Source of the DNA: Cordia subcordata
Taxonomy: Eukaryota; Streptophyta; Magnoliopsida; Boraginales; Cordiaceae
Direction of reading: 5' to 3'
DNA length: 64,000 nucleotides
NCBI GenBank assembly: GCA_028554755.1
Contig: JAPTOF010000008.1
Span: forward strand, 12,092,501 to 12,156,500
Made by a program: the position numbers and the translations under genes. Numbering within the stretch: the stretch's first letter is position 1; every line of letters begins with the position of its first letter. Positions 46,608 through 57,600 of the stretch are shown one piece after another. The notes under the pieces are model-generated. The model ran no database searches. It had not been told where the DNA came from and saw only the letters and a list, made by a program, of their open reading frames with translations.

Positions 46608-49513
46608 GGGACATCAGTGGGAGAAGGGTCGAGGAAACTTAAGCTAGTAGAAAGAGGATAGGGAGTTGTCTACTAGAAGAGGTCGTGAGGGACTCACCAG
46701 AGCGGGAGGTAGAACAGAGAGAAGAGAAAGCATGGGACACTATTGGAGATGGTGGAGAATTAGTGAAGGGACTGCTAGAGAAGAAAGGGATACATTTGGC
46801 AGATGTGAAAGGTGCTGATGAGGTGGGCAAATTATCAAGAGGAGTTCAAGGAGGGTGACTGAGAGTACATGGTGATGGAAGAGGCGAGTAACGACGTATG
46901 TTTGAAGGACTAGAAGGTAAAGTCAATGATTAGCTGTTGTATGTTGTAGATGAACCCGAGGTGAGGATGGCGAGGGTACTGGAAGGAGCGACGAAGTGGA
47001 CGAGAAAGACATAAAAGAGTTAGCTTGCTGAAAGACAAACGACATGAGGGGAGAGTTTTAGGTGACTGGTATAGTGGCAGGGTAATTAGAGGAATCAAGA
47101 TTGGGTATAGTGTGAAAGGGAAATGCCTCTTCGTTAAAAATGACATGTCTAGAGATATGTACACAATTTGTGTAAGGGTCAAGGTAACGATACCTTTTGT
47201 AATTGTCAGCATACCCCAAGAACATGCAAGGTTATGACTTGGGACTTAACTTGTCTAGCGTAGTATCACCCATGTAAGGAAAGCATAAGCACCCAAAGAA
47301 ACGTAAAAAACCATAATTTGGCGATTTATGATAAAGTAAGGAAAAGGGGGAATCATTGTTCAAGATTGGGCAGGGAGGCTATTTATTAGATAGACTGCTA
47401 TAGGGAAAGCTTCCAACCAATATTTCTTGGGCATACTAGCATGAAATATTAGAGTTAAGCCTATTTCATTAATGTGTCAAATTTTATGTTCGGCGAGACC
47501 ATTCTGTTGCAGGGTATGGGAACAAGAAATTAAGTATTGGATGCCATTTTTATGCATAAAATGGGATAGAGAGCCTTGAACTAACTCACGGGCACCATCA
47601 CATTGAAAGGATTTAATACGAGATGAAAATAAATTTTTAACTAGAAATTTAAACTTGACAAAAACATCAAAACATTCATTTTTGGTCCGAAATGGATACA
47701 ACCAAGTGAATCGAGTATAATCATCAATAAACTAAACAAAGTAGGGAAAACCAAAAATAGAAGCAATAGGGAACGGACCCCAAACATCATAGTGAATTAG
47801 TTCTAAAACAAAAGTAGACCTAGGTGGAGAGGGATGAAACTCTAATCTATGACTTTTGCCCATTTGACATGCAAAACATATTTTATTGACACATTTGAAA
47901 GTAGAGACTAACTCAGAATGCTTAGATTGAAGAAAAGACTATACTTGTTGAGAGGGTCGCCCAAGTTGAGTATGCCATAAATCAGCAGAAACACGTATGG
48001 TATTGAAAGTCACAAGATTTTTGGATGGAGAGTGCACGGGAAAAATAGATAGACTAGAATTAGTATGGCCTTGTAGTAGTTCCTTCTTGGTGTGGAAGTC
48101 TTTGACAACACAATAAGAGGGGAAAAAACCTCTAATGAGACATCATTATCAGCTGTAAACTTGGAGATAGATAGAAGATTTTTAGTGAGGTGGGGAACAT
48201 GTAAGACAACAGGAAGAGATAAAGTTTTGGTATTGGCAGACGAGGATGCACAGCTAGTATGCAGGATAGGAATAGACTTACTATTGCCAATGACAACTTG
48301 ATCTAAACTGTCATAAGGCCTCATTTGTTGGAGAAGTGTGGGATCGATTGCCATATGAGATGTTGCACCAGAGTCAGGGACCCAAGAGAGCAATGAAGGG
48401 GGAATAGGAAGAAGACAAGATAGGGAGAAGAGTAAGTATTGTGGAGACCAACAATCTAGGGTCGTAGGTTCGGGCCTTAAGGTGTGACAGATAGATTAAA
48501 GCGACTATAACATTTTAAAGCAACGTGGCCAACTTTTTGACAAATCTGACATTTTGAAGCAACGTGGCCAACTTTTTGAGTCATACCGGGAAATGAGGGA
48601 GGAGCTTTTGTCGTTGTTGAGGAATGACAAGGGATAGCTTGTGAAAGAAACACATGATTAGTGAGGGAGGCGCTTTACATCTTTGATATTAAGGTAGGGA
48701 CAGAGGAGGTTGCAGCACTAACGGAGTCAGTTTCATCACTGAGAAGCCACTGCTTATGTAGTAGTAATTTTGCACGCAATTGGGAAAAGGAAAGAAGAGA
48801 CGCTAGGTTCTTTATTGAAGTGATAGAAGGCTGATATTCTTTGGGTAAGTCATTAAGAGTGATAATAACTAACTCTAAGTCAGATACCGGATCGCCAATA
48901 GCAGCAAGACTGAAGGAGAGAAAGCAAAGTTGTTGAACATATTCAGTGACACAGAGAGACTTCTTTTTGAGTGAATGCAGTTGATTGCATAGCAACGATG
49001 TCTTGCAATAGACTGGTGTAGAAAGGACTTTTCAGGGGATGATCATAGTTCGAAATCCATCTTGATACCATGAACTTGATAAGCAAGGGATTCAGAGAGA
49101 GTGGTAGTAATACACGCAATAACGAAGCAATTAGATCCTTCCTAGTCTACAATAGAGGCAGGAGACATGGAAGGGCCAGAGGACAAAGTAGCAGCAGTGT
49201 CTTTTGTGGGAGAAGAAGATGTTTCAATAGATTTGTTTGTAGTGGAGGAAGTTGATGGTGTGGGGTTGTGTTTGGTAGCAAGAGAAGTAGTGGAAGGATG
49301 AGGAAGAGAGCCTTCCACATATTTGGTGAGGTCATTCGAGTGGAAAAAGTTGAGCATCTGGGTTTTTCACATGAGATAATTCGTGTAATCAAGAGTAACA
49401 GTAACGAATGTTTTGATTGTAAAGGCTGATTGAGAGAAGGAGACGGAAGGAGGCGCCATAAGAGACAACACAGGTCGATAAGAGAGACGTAGGTCTATAG
49501 GATACTGATACCA

Positions 49514-49706
49514 TAAAGAATGATATCTTGACGTCTTTCATTGATGAATTCTGTACATAATAGGACTCCTTATAAAGGAGTTTTCGTATAATTACAAATA
49601 TTGTTAATGCTAAAATTAAGCATAATGAAATAAATAAAAGAGGAAAGGAAATCAATCTATCAATTTGTACACATGAAAAATAATCAATCACTGCTAATTT
49701 CTATCA
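49514..49706 (-). repeat. 5' LTR of the 42-49 kb copia element
   Basis: 193 bp, on the minus strand starts TGATAGAAATTAGCAG. It is next to the ATTAT duplication on its outer side and the tRNA primer site on its inner side. Confidence 0.9.
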
Positions 49707-49711
49707 ATTAT

Positions 49712-49886
49712 ATCTCCAGAATTTCAATTTACTGGATTCCTTATCTTGGTTGACGTCATTTAATATATGTATATATGTATACATAGTTATATATATATAT
49801 ATATATATATATATGATTAGCATATTTTATGTATCTTATATATCTTGTGCTTTGTTATTGATAGCCTAATTTTATTTTTTCCATAG
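49712..49886. other. AT-rich spacer with (AT)n
   Basis: Separates the copia element from the CACTA element. It contains ATATATGTATATATGTATAC and then a pure (AT)n run at about 49788-49814. Confidence 0.5.
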
Positions 49887-49889
49887 TTA

Positions 49890-51398
49890 CAATACAAAAA
49901 AAAAAAAAAACAACCACAGGCGACAGAAAAATGGCGACGGAAAAAATCTGTAGCCAATTGGCGACGGAATAGCGATGGCATAGTGACGATAAATTAAAAA
50001 GGAGAAGTTCCGTTGCCACTCCATCGCCAAACTACATGTCCGTAGCCAATCTGTCACCGAAAACATGGCGACGGACGGAATTCGTCACCAATTGGCGATG
50101 GAATAGCGACAACATAACAGCAATAAACCAAAAAAGGGAAATTTCCGTAGCCAATCCATCGCCAATTTACATTTCCGTAGCCAATCCGTCGCCAATTGGC
50201 TACTGATTAGCGACGAAAATATTCATGAAATTTGCTAAAGACCATAAATCTTGTATATTTTTTTTTAATGAAATCAACTTCAAGGATATTGAAGAAAAAT
50301 TATATCATGTGAAAACCAAATAATATTAACCCATTCATTGATAGAAAGTCTTTTTCCTATATTGGTAGTTAGAATAGTCACGTATTCAATCAATATATCT
50401 TTACGAATAAAATAGCAAGCAATTGTAATGTGAAAATATATCATTTGGTTATGGTGCACGTCGGGTTATGGAAGCTAGATCGAAACACCAATATAGTCAA
50501 TCACACCGTTTGTTCTCCCAACAGGATGTGGAAAATGCTGTCACTCGGGCGATTGAAGAATTAAGGCAAGAGTTTAAGCAGGAGCAACAACAAATGCAGC
50601 AGCAGAACATGGAACAAATGCAGAAGATGATGGAGCAGATTGCTACATTACGTGACTTAATCCCTGCACGTTAGCATAATCCATCAAGGCCCTAGGGTGA
50701 TGACTCTTAAATTGTAGATATTTGCTATATTGTGGACAAACTAGACTTTTGTTTATGTAGTTCTTGAGTAATGACTCTTAGAAATTTAAACTAGACTCTT
50801 GTTTATGTAGTTCTTAAGTAATGACTCTTAGAGATTTAATATGTTTTTTATATATTAAACTTTAGTTTATGTAATATTATGCAGCTATTTAATTTTCTTA
50901 ATTATTATGTGCATTTTGCAATTTTATGGTTAAACTTGTTTTTAGGACAAATTTTAAATGTACAAGATAAAATCAATGATCAATTGTTTAAACAAAAATA
51001 TTGGTGACAGAATGGCGACGAAAGTAATATTATAGGAGATCAGTGAACGAATGGGCGACGGCAAATATGGAGACGGAATGGCTACGGAACTCGATAGAAA
51101 GTTGGCGTCAGACAATAATTTTAATAATAGTGTAAATTGGCGACTGAATTGCGACCAACCTAGGCTACGGTAGTGGCGACAGAGATCAAATTAATTAAAA
51201 AAAGTAACTGGCGACGAAAATTTCACTTGGCGACAAAAAATTCGATCGCCACCTGGTGACGGACTGGCTACAAAACCAAAATGGCTATGAGGCTGATAGC
51301 GACGCTTCGTTTCCGTCACCCATCCGTCGGTAAAAAGGGTTTGGCGACCGATTGGTGATGGATTTGTGCCGTCGCCCGCAGTAATTTTGCTTGTAGTG
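49890..51398. mobile_element. Non-autonomous CACTA (En/Spm) element with GGCGACGG motif arrays
   Basis: 1509 bp. The left end is CAATACAAAAAA (CACTACAA with one change), the right end TTGTAGTG. Both sides have the 3-bp direct repeat TTA (49887-49889 and 51399-51401). The outer 350-400 bp at each end carry about 20 degenerate copies of GGCGACGGA in both orientations, often with CCGTAGCCAATCCGTCGCC-type inverted partners. Such subterminal arrays are where CACTA transposases bind. The middle is AT-rich and has one small open frame, 50468-50674. No transposase. Confidence 0.85.
50468..50674 (+). CDS. Small coiled-coil protein inside the CACTA element
   Basis: 68 residues. An N-terminal MEARSKHQYSQSHRLFSQQD is followed by a Glu/Gln/Met-rich helical stretch with heptad spacing (AVTRAIEELRQEF, QQQMQQQNMEQMQKMMEQI, LRDL), so a coiled coil is likely. 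C-terminal coiled coils of this style occur in proteins encoded by En/Spm-type elements, so it may be the remaining last part of such a gene. It lies centrally between the two motif arrays. Whether it is expressed is unknown; it could be a leftover exon. Confidence 0.4.
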   Translation: MEARSKHQYSQSHRLFSQQDVENAVTRAIEELRQEFKQEQQQMQQQNMEQMQKMMEQIATLRDLIPAR

Positions 51399-51642
51399 TT
51401 AGGACTTATATTTGGATAGCAAAACAACATTTGCCTATATAGGCACTCATTGTACATCTTGTATATACACACCGTACGAATAAAATTTACTTGTAAATAA
51501 TTTGCTTGCCTTGTTTTGGTATTATAGTGTCTTTACTTTATTTCGACATATATGTGTGCGTCTATATAAGATGGTGCTTCCGTAAGTGCTGCAAAAGCTC
51601 AAAGTTGGGCATTTGCCTTTTTATTATTCTTGTAAATTTGTG

Positions 51643-51676
<34 letters not shown>

Positions 51677-51715
51677 ATATATATATATATATATGTATGT
51701 ATATATCCCACTTCA

Positions 51716-51983
51716 CACCCCGGAATGCACCGTTCTTATAGAGATAAACGCGCTTTTATATCTTCTTAACCCGAAATAGCTGGGGAGAGGAAAGGTTCCT
51801 TTTTTGGGACGTACTCCCAGGAACAGATCCAATGGAGACGGGGTGAAGCTTGTAGCTCAGAGGATTAGAGCACATAGTTACGAACCACGGTGTCGAGAGT
51901 TCGAATCTCTCCTCGCCCAAAACCGGCCCAAAATGGAAGTACCTTTCCCTTTGGGGAAGGAAAATCATAATCGGGATAAATAC
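51716..51983. other. Plastid DNA insertion in the nucleus (NUPT), trnR-ACG region
   Basis: Unlike its AT-rich surroundings, this segment has balanced composition and holds a trnR-ACG-like sequence with flanks (GGGACGTACTCCCAGGAAC upstream; CCTTTCCCTTTGGGGAAGG downstream) that look like the plastid inverted-repeat region between rrn5 and trnN. The identification of flanks is from memory and needs alignment. The open frames on both strands here are the well-known spurious ones created by tRNA sequence. Confidence 0.65.
51846..51919 (+). pseudogene. trnR-ACG: trnR-ACG pseudogene (plastid origin)
   Basis: 74 nt with recognisable D-arm (GCTC...GAGC), anticodon loop TTACGAA with anticodon ACG, and T-arm GAGAG-TTCGAAT-CTCTC, ending CTCGCCC plus A. 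The anticodon stem CATAG/CCACG has two A-C mismatches, and the 5' end is AAG where GGG is expected to pair with the CCC of the 3' end. The differences from the plastid gene I remember are all G-to-A or C-to-T, as expected for decay by cytosine methylation. I do not think it is functional. Confidence 0.75.
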
Positions 51984-52124
51984 ACATATATATATATATA
52001 TATATATATATCACAAATTTACAAGAATAATAAAAAGGCAAATGCCTAACTTTGAGCTTTTACTACAAGAGCCCCACGACCTCCATGAAACACGACAACA
52101 CTTACTGAAGCGCCATCTTATATT

Positions 52125-52900
52125 TTCTCAATGGATATAATCACACAACCATTACGTACAATTGCTGACCAAGGAAAGCAACTTCTTGGTCTATTTTTTC
52201 ATACACTTAGCAATGGAAGGAGTGAAAGTGAGCCTCTTAGCATTTCCGTGAAGAACTAGAATTAATTTTAATTTATTCTCTGAAAAATTCAGAATAATCA
52301 AACTCTTTTTGTAAATTTAAGTTTTAAGTCTAGTAATGAATTCGAGTTGCACAACTTTCCATTTAAAAATATTAAAATTATTTACATGTAAGGCTCAAAA
52401 AGAAATTAGGCCTCCATGTAGGGGAGCATTTTAAATGCAATAAATAAATAAATCTAAGTACAAATTCAATATTTTTTAGATGAATTGATAACTCAATCGC
52501 ATGAATTCTAAATCTCGCATGAGTTTAGCGAATAACGGATTTGGATCCACATCTAAGATTTATTGCTAGTAGTCTTATTTTGAACTTTTGTATAACTAAG
52601 ATTATTACACTACCACTTCATCTAAAAATTTAAACTTGTCAGTGTATTTATTTATTGTATCAACAAGGATGATCCCCAAAATTCCAATGTAGACACCATT
52701 AAAAAGCCTTTTGTGACCGACTGAGTTCCAAATATATATGAGTCAATTAGAAGAGTCAAATTCATTTCGAGGTCTATCCAAAAAGAGTTTAGATTGATTT
52801 TGAGGCGTATTATATATATTCTTGCTCACAATTTTCACTGTGCTCTGTAAAGTAGGAACACTGTACACCAAACCGTACACGTGCACAGTATATAACAGTA
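52125..52900. other. Intergenic, nothing recognised
   Basis: AT-rich with no motif-bearing open frame, no terminal repeats and no tRNA-like sequence seen. Confidence 0.35.
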
Positions 52901-52904
52901 CATA

Positions 52905-53595
52905 TGTTCAAAATTCTTATATTATAAGTTCAAAACTTTTTTATTATGTTTGTAGCCTAATATAAGAGTTTTGAACATATAATATAAGAATTTTAACTAT
53001 ATAATATAAGAGTTTTGAATACAGAGTATAATCTATGAGAATATAATCTAAGAGTTTTGAATATAGAGTATAAAATTTATGAGATTACAATATTTATTTT
53101 GTGAACTTGCTTTTAAACTTTTGAATTTGTAATATAAGAGTTTTGAACAGATAATATAACAATTTTAAACATATAATATAAGAATTTTGAACATATAATA
53201 TAAGAGTTTTAAAACAAAGTATAATCTATGGGCATATAATATAAAAGTTTTTAACATAGAGTATAAAATTTATGATATTATAATTTGTATTTTGTGAACT
53301 TGCTTTTAAACTTTTGAACTTATAATATAAGAGTTTTAAACATATAATATAAAAATTTTGAACATATAATATAAGAATTTTAAGCATATATTATAAGAGT
53401 TTTGAACATAAAATACAAACTTTATGATATTATAATTTTTATTTTGTGAACTTACTTTTAAACTTTTGAACATATAATATAAAAGTTTTGAACATATTTT
53501 TAACTAAACATAAAAGTTTTGAACCTATAATATAAAATTTTTGAACCTATAATATAAAAAATTTAGACCTATAATATAAAAATTTTAAGCACATG
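52905..53595. repeat. AT-rich array of ATATAATATAAGAGTTTTGAAC units
   Basis: A unit of about 22-24 bp, AACATATAATATAAGAGTTT, recurs irregularly for nearly 700 bp. It is mixed with higher-order copies of a longer block that includes TTTATGA-TATTA-TTTTTATTTTGTGAAC and CTTTTAAACTTTTGAAC. Edges hold TACACGTGCACAGTATATA on the left and ACTGTGTATAGTGCTCATAT on the right. Confidence 0.75.
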
Positions 53596-54035
53596 TAATG
53601 TTACGTACTATACGCGCGTACTTTTCACTCACAATACTGTGTATAGTGCTCATATGGAGCACTGTTTATATAATACACGGTGTAGGTACTGATTCTTGCT
53701 TTGAATTCACTCGATATGTTATTTTCGCTCGTCTTTGTGGCTAGAAGCTATTTCAAATGAGGTAGCTCGAAGAAGAAACCCCAGCAGTTCAACTTCCCAT
53801 CAGTATGTGGTCGTTGTGAAATTATTGGCTGGCTGGAGATCAAGACAGATGCGAAAGCAATATATGTTGTAGGTCCATCGATCCATGTAGATCAGAATAT
53901 GCGAGGGTGACTCTGCCTTAGTGCCTCTACATCACTAGCAGCATCTTCCTTTCGCCCCTTCCCATACGTGATTAAAGGATACATAACTTGGCTGGGTTAG
54001 AATATATACATTTTTTGCACACAGAAAAATTTTAA
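53596..54035. other. Short non-repetitive island
   Basis: About 53740-53960 has more balanced base composition than its surroundings (for example GGCTGGCTGGAGATCAAGAC), but no open frame or family motif is visible. It might be a gene relic or an RNA gene. Confidence 0.25.
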
Positions 54036-54203
54036 GATTCAAAATCATCTTATAATTCGACTACTCCTTATATTGACTAATTGATTTTTATGATTCAAAA
54101 TCATCTTATAATTCGACTACTCCTTATATTGACTAATTGATTTTTATGATTCAAAATCATCTTATAATTCGACTACTCCTTATATTGACCAATTGATTTT
54201 TAT
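54036..54203. repeat. Three tandem copies of a 56-bp unit
   Basis: Units begin at 54036, 54092 and 54148 with GATTCAAAATCATCTTATAA and continue through TTCGACTACTCCTTATATTG. Copies 1 and 2 are identical as far as I can see; copy 3 has one change (GACCAATT for GACTAATT). Confidence 0.9.
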
Positions 54204-54419
54204 AATGAACCACAACAATTCTTTTCATGATATTAGAGTTGGGGCAATTTATATACTATAAAACGTAGGACGCCCGAAATATGTTTATTAGACTGGTAAC
54301 AGATTCAAATTTAGTGAACATGTCTCTACACCTCATCGTCGTGGCTTATATAGATATTCAGGTGGTTGAGATTTCTGTCCCTTTGGATGAATTGAGCTGG
54401 GTTAAGTTGGTGATGAAAG

Positions 54420-54420
<1 letters not shown>

Positions 54421-54466
<46 letters not shown>
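54421..54466. repeat. (TA)n microsatellite
   Basis: About 46 nt of uninterrupted TA repeat. Confidence 0.95.
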
Positions 54467-54469
<3 letters not shown>

Positions 54470-54503
54470 GAGATAGAGTAAAAAAGAAATTAACATTTGC
54501 TAT

Positions 54504-54690
54504 GTACGAGATGTGAAAAAGTTGTATCTATATTAGAGTACCATAACAAATCATGTTATCACTGTTTTATATAAAAAAAATTGACACTTAGATATGTACG
54601 AGATGTGAAAAAGTTATATCTATCTTAGAGTATTATTACAAATCATGGTATTATCGTTTTAATATCTACAGCATATTTTGAAACAAAAAG
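54504..54690. repeat. ~92-bp imperfect tandem duplication
   Basis: GTACGAGATGTGAAAAAGTT occurs at 54504 and again at 54596, followed in both by TATCTAT-TTAGAGTA and ACAAATCATG. The copies differ by several substitutions. Confidence 0.75.
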
Positions 54691-57600
54691 AATATCCAAA
54701 ATGGTGAAGCACTAGACATAAAGCATTACTTTGTCATGAAACATGAATAGATTTTTCCTTTTAGCAAAAAAGTAGTGGTGCAAGCCGTGGACAACAGAAG
54801 AAAAAAGGAAAAATGATCATCAGCAACAGACGTAATGACTTAATTGCAACTTTCTATTCCAGTGGCCTAGCCCATTGGTATTGAAATGACCGGCACATAG
54901 TAAAGAGGAAAAGTTGATGTCAGTTGAATTTAATTAAGAAATGCACTATAAAAGAATCTTCGGAATCTTCGTGATCTTCATGTCTGCGAAGATAGTTGTC
55001 CGTGGAGCCCTTGACAAAACTTTTCGGGCTTGTTTTGCAGTTGGGGAACATCAGGAACTTGCTAGGGTTGTAGAAGACTAGCTTAGACGGTAATTGTAAC
55101 GTTATAACGTTACGAGCTTGAAAAACTTTTAACTAAATGAAATGCATTTCTCTGTACGAAAATTTATATTATGCTTAATGTACTCCTCGTAAGCTAATTT
55201 CATGTGCCTCTCTATTTTTTCCTTACATTTAGTAAGTCAAACTAATCTTCTCTGTATTTATGGGCACTTATATCAATTTGGTCCAATAGACTCTATTTTT
55301 TTTAGAAGCACCTTATCTCAATTTACTCCAAGTGTCTCTACTTTTTCACTCTCCATCTATAATTTCCCGTTTAATATTTTCTTATTTATCTTTAACATGT
55401 ATTATTTTATTATAATTTTTTATAAAAAAATTTATATGTAATATTAAAATATTAATTACTAAAATCAATATTTAATTTTTATAAATCTTTTTAGTTTATT
55501 TTCTTCTAGTTTAAATATAATATTAAAAATTTTAGTTAACGTTGATTGTACGAAAAGTAAAATTTAAGAAGGCTGATTTGCTCAACAAATTTGGCAAGGA
55601 AAAGAGTTGATATGGAGAGCTTTACAAAATAGGGAGGCTTTTGGCAAGGTTGTTGGAGATAAACACATTTAGCTAGCTCCTTAAAAATGGGGAGGATAAG
55701 CATTTAGCAAGGCTATTGGAGTAAGCCTTATAACACTTTTTAGTTTCTAGACGCTAAGATATATAATTACGAGCTTTGGAGCACCAGCATCCTACAAGAT
55801 AGAAGGCAGATGGAGTAAGATGAGTTCTTGACACTAGTTTGGTGCTGGTCGAAAATACTTTGACACTTAAACCAAGTCCAGGTGGTTAAGAATATTTAAG
55901 GATTGAGACTAAAAGAATTAAACTAGAGGCATAACTATTATAAACCTAGTAGAGTGCGTGTAGGGTGGGTCATATAAGGAGGCAAGCAATGTGCTACTAG
56001 TGGAGAATGGCTAATTAGGGCTTGGTTGTTTATTGTTTGATGCCCATCCATCCAGTAGGAGTGCCTACTTATAACTGTTGGCAGTTGTGAGTATGGAGAC
56101 TCACAGAACTTCCTCCTTGTTTGACGAGCGAGATTGATAACTGGATGTTTATCCCTTTTTAGTTAGGTAATGAGGTTGACTCTAATAGCTATTTCAGTAG
56201 TTATCCAAAATAGGATAGAGTTAACAATGGGTGATGTATCAAGATAGCCAGTTGAATGTGAACCGAACTCTTCCATATGTTCTGAATTTGGGCCTTCAAT
56301 TGGATGGTTTGTGGGCCTTTCAAGTGACTATGGATCGTAGCCTCTTTCTTGACCCATCCTAATGTAGCGGACTTTCCTATGAGGCAATCCTTGGGCTCAT
56401 TGGACATATGTGGACCGTAACCTAATCTTTGAGGTCTAAATCCGACATTTAGTACAAGCATAGTGGACCTTTAGGTCCAAGCCAACTTTCGAGTATTACA
56501 ATTCTAAATTGGAAAAACTAGGATATTGCAATGTCCAAATTCAGAGTTCCACGGACCATTATCGCGACGCGTGAAGTTGAAGGTGACCCAGAAAAGGTCA
56601 TCGACATGGTAAAAGAGTAATAAATCCATTACTTGCAAAGAGCATTCTAGCCGCTGTTTTGCACAGTAAAAGAAGTTTTGAGTCTTCATTGTTGATTGTA
56701 ATATTCATTCATTTGCTGAGTAATGGGCCTACGTAAGCCAAGGCTGTTTACCGGAATTTTCTTTTTAATTTTTCTGTTTAAAGAGGCACAAAAGTAACGC
56801 CCAAAAGCGAATCTTTTATATATATATATCTTTCTTTAGTAATAAAAGCACTAAAATCGACTGTATCATTGAAGTCGCCGTTCCCAACGAAGTCTTGTCA
56901 ATTGAACTTGTTGGCTTTTGATCCGCTTAGATTTTGTTTCAGATTTGGCTCTTGAGTTGGGTCGCTTGCACACCATTGCCTTATTACACTTCTCTTGTGT
57001 CACATCTGGGATACTTTTTATAGTTCCTGTGCTTGTTGGAGTTGTTTTGTGGTCGTGTGGGGGCAACTAAACTGGACTGATTGTCAAGGAAGGCAAAAGC
57101 TTCATGATTTCCACAATCATGAGGCAAGAAAATCTCTATGCAGTCTGTTCGCCTTTGTCATATCATCTAGAGGGTATGCGACCGTACTTATTTAAATACT
57201 TATAAGCACTAACTTTTTATTTTGACTGGCTATAAGTACCGGCATAAAAAAATCATACAAGTCACATTTAAGAATAAAGGTACACATCTACATGCAACTT
57301 AACCAGCCACCTTAGATCAGGAACTTGGATTCCTTCATACCCTTAGATCAAGAACTTAGATTCCTTCATATCTTGACTTGATTCAGGTGAACCGTTCAGA
57401 TTATTTCATCATAATTGTACGATTGATTCACCATCGTTTTAGACATCACACCTTTCGGAGAAACTGTTGACCAAAGCTATACTGTCATGCGGCCAAATAA
57501 CACAATGTAGCATGTAAACTACTGAGATCAGAGCAAACAATACACACCATACATATTTGTCTTGAATAGGTTAAAACAGTGCGAAAATACATAGACATTG

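Larger units (their letters stand above)
42297..49500 (-). pseudogene. Broken gag-pol of the outer copia element
   Basis: Blocks recognised on the minus strand from 5' to 3' of the element: Gag with MLNFFHSNDLTKYVEG (about 49357) and 48995-48675; protease PDSGATSHM (about 48384); integrase core pieces IKSFQCDGARE and HTLQQNGLAEHK (47701-47477); RT with ARLNSFLNQLGF, QLDVNNAFLNGFL and NVDD (43706-43197); RNase H with DSDWAGFSNDRRS (about 42770); and [17 protein letters not shown] at 42497. Frames are interrupted by stops and shifts, and the RT active-site motif reads NVDD instead of the usual YVDD. The nested element separates integrase from RT. The copy is non-functional. Confidence 0.88.
42103..49706 (-). 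mobile_element. Ty1/copia retrotransposon, minus strand, with nested element
   Basis: 7604 bp bounded by the 5-bp duplication ATTAT (42098-42102 and 49707-49711). LTRs lie at 42103-42296 (3') and 49514-49706 (5'); they share GGACTCCTTATAAAGGAG and differ by about 13 substitutions and one indel in 193 bp (about 6.7%). On the minus strand the primer site TGGTATCAGT (49504-49513) follows the 5' LTR, and the purine tract ACGGGGGCG (42297-42305) precedes the 3' LTR. A second, smaller copia element is inserted at 43949-46607, between the integrase and RT regions. Confidence 0.93.
51563..52124. repeat. Inverted repeat (~100-140 bp arms) around a plastid-derived core
   Basis: The left arm (51563-51662) contains AAAGCTCAAAGTTGGGCATT, then TGCCTTTTTATTATTCTTGT and an (AT)n run. 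The right arm (51985-52124) is its reverse complement, with the same order inward to outward and few mismatches. Beyond the AGCTC block the right arm carries about 30 nt that the left arm lacks; then GATGGYGCTTC-MGTAAGTG is shared again. (AT)n runs form the inner edge on both sides. The core is the tRNA-bearing segment. Confidence 0.8.

Noticed and set aside
51756..52049. Open frames on both strands over the tRNA region (RFELSTPWFV-type on minus)
   Set aside because: Well-known spurious reading frames produced by tRNA and flanking plastid sequence; no gene.
56201..56689. Minus-strand frames near 56.3 kb
   Set aside because: Looks like decayed repeat DNA; no domain could be named.
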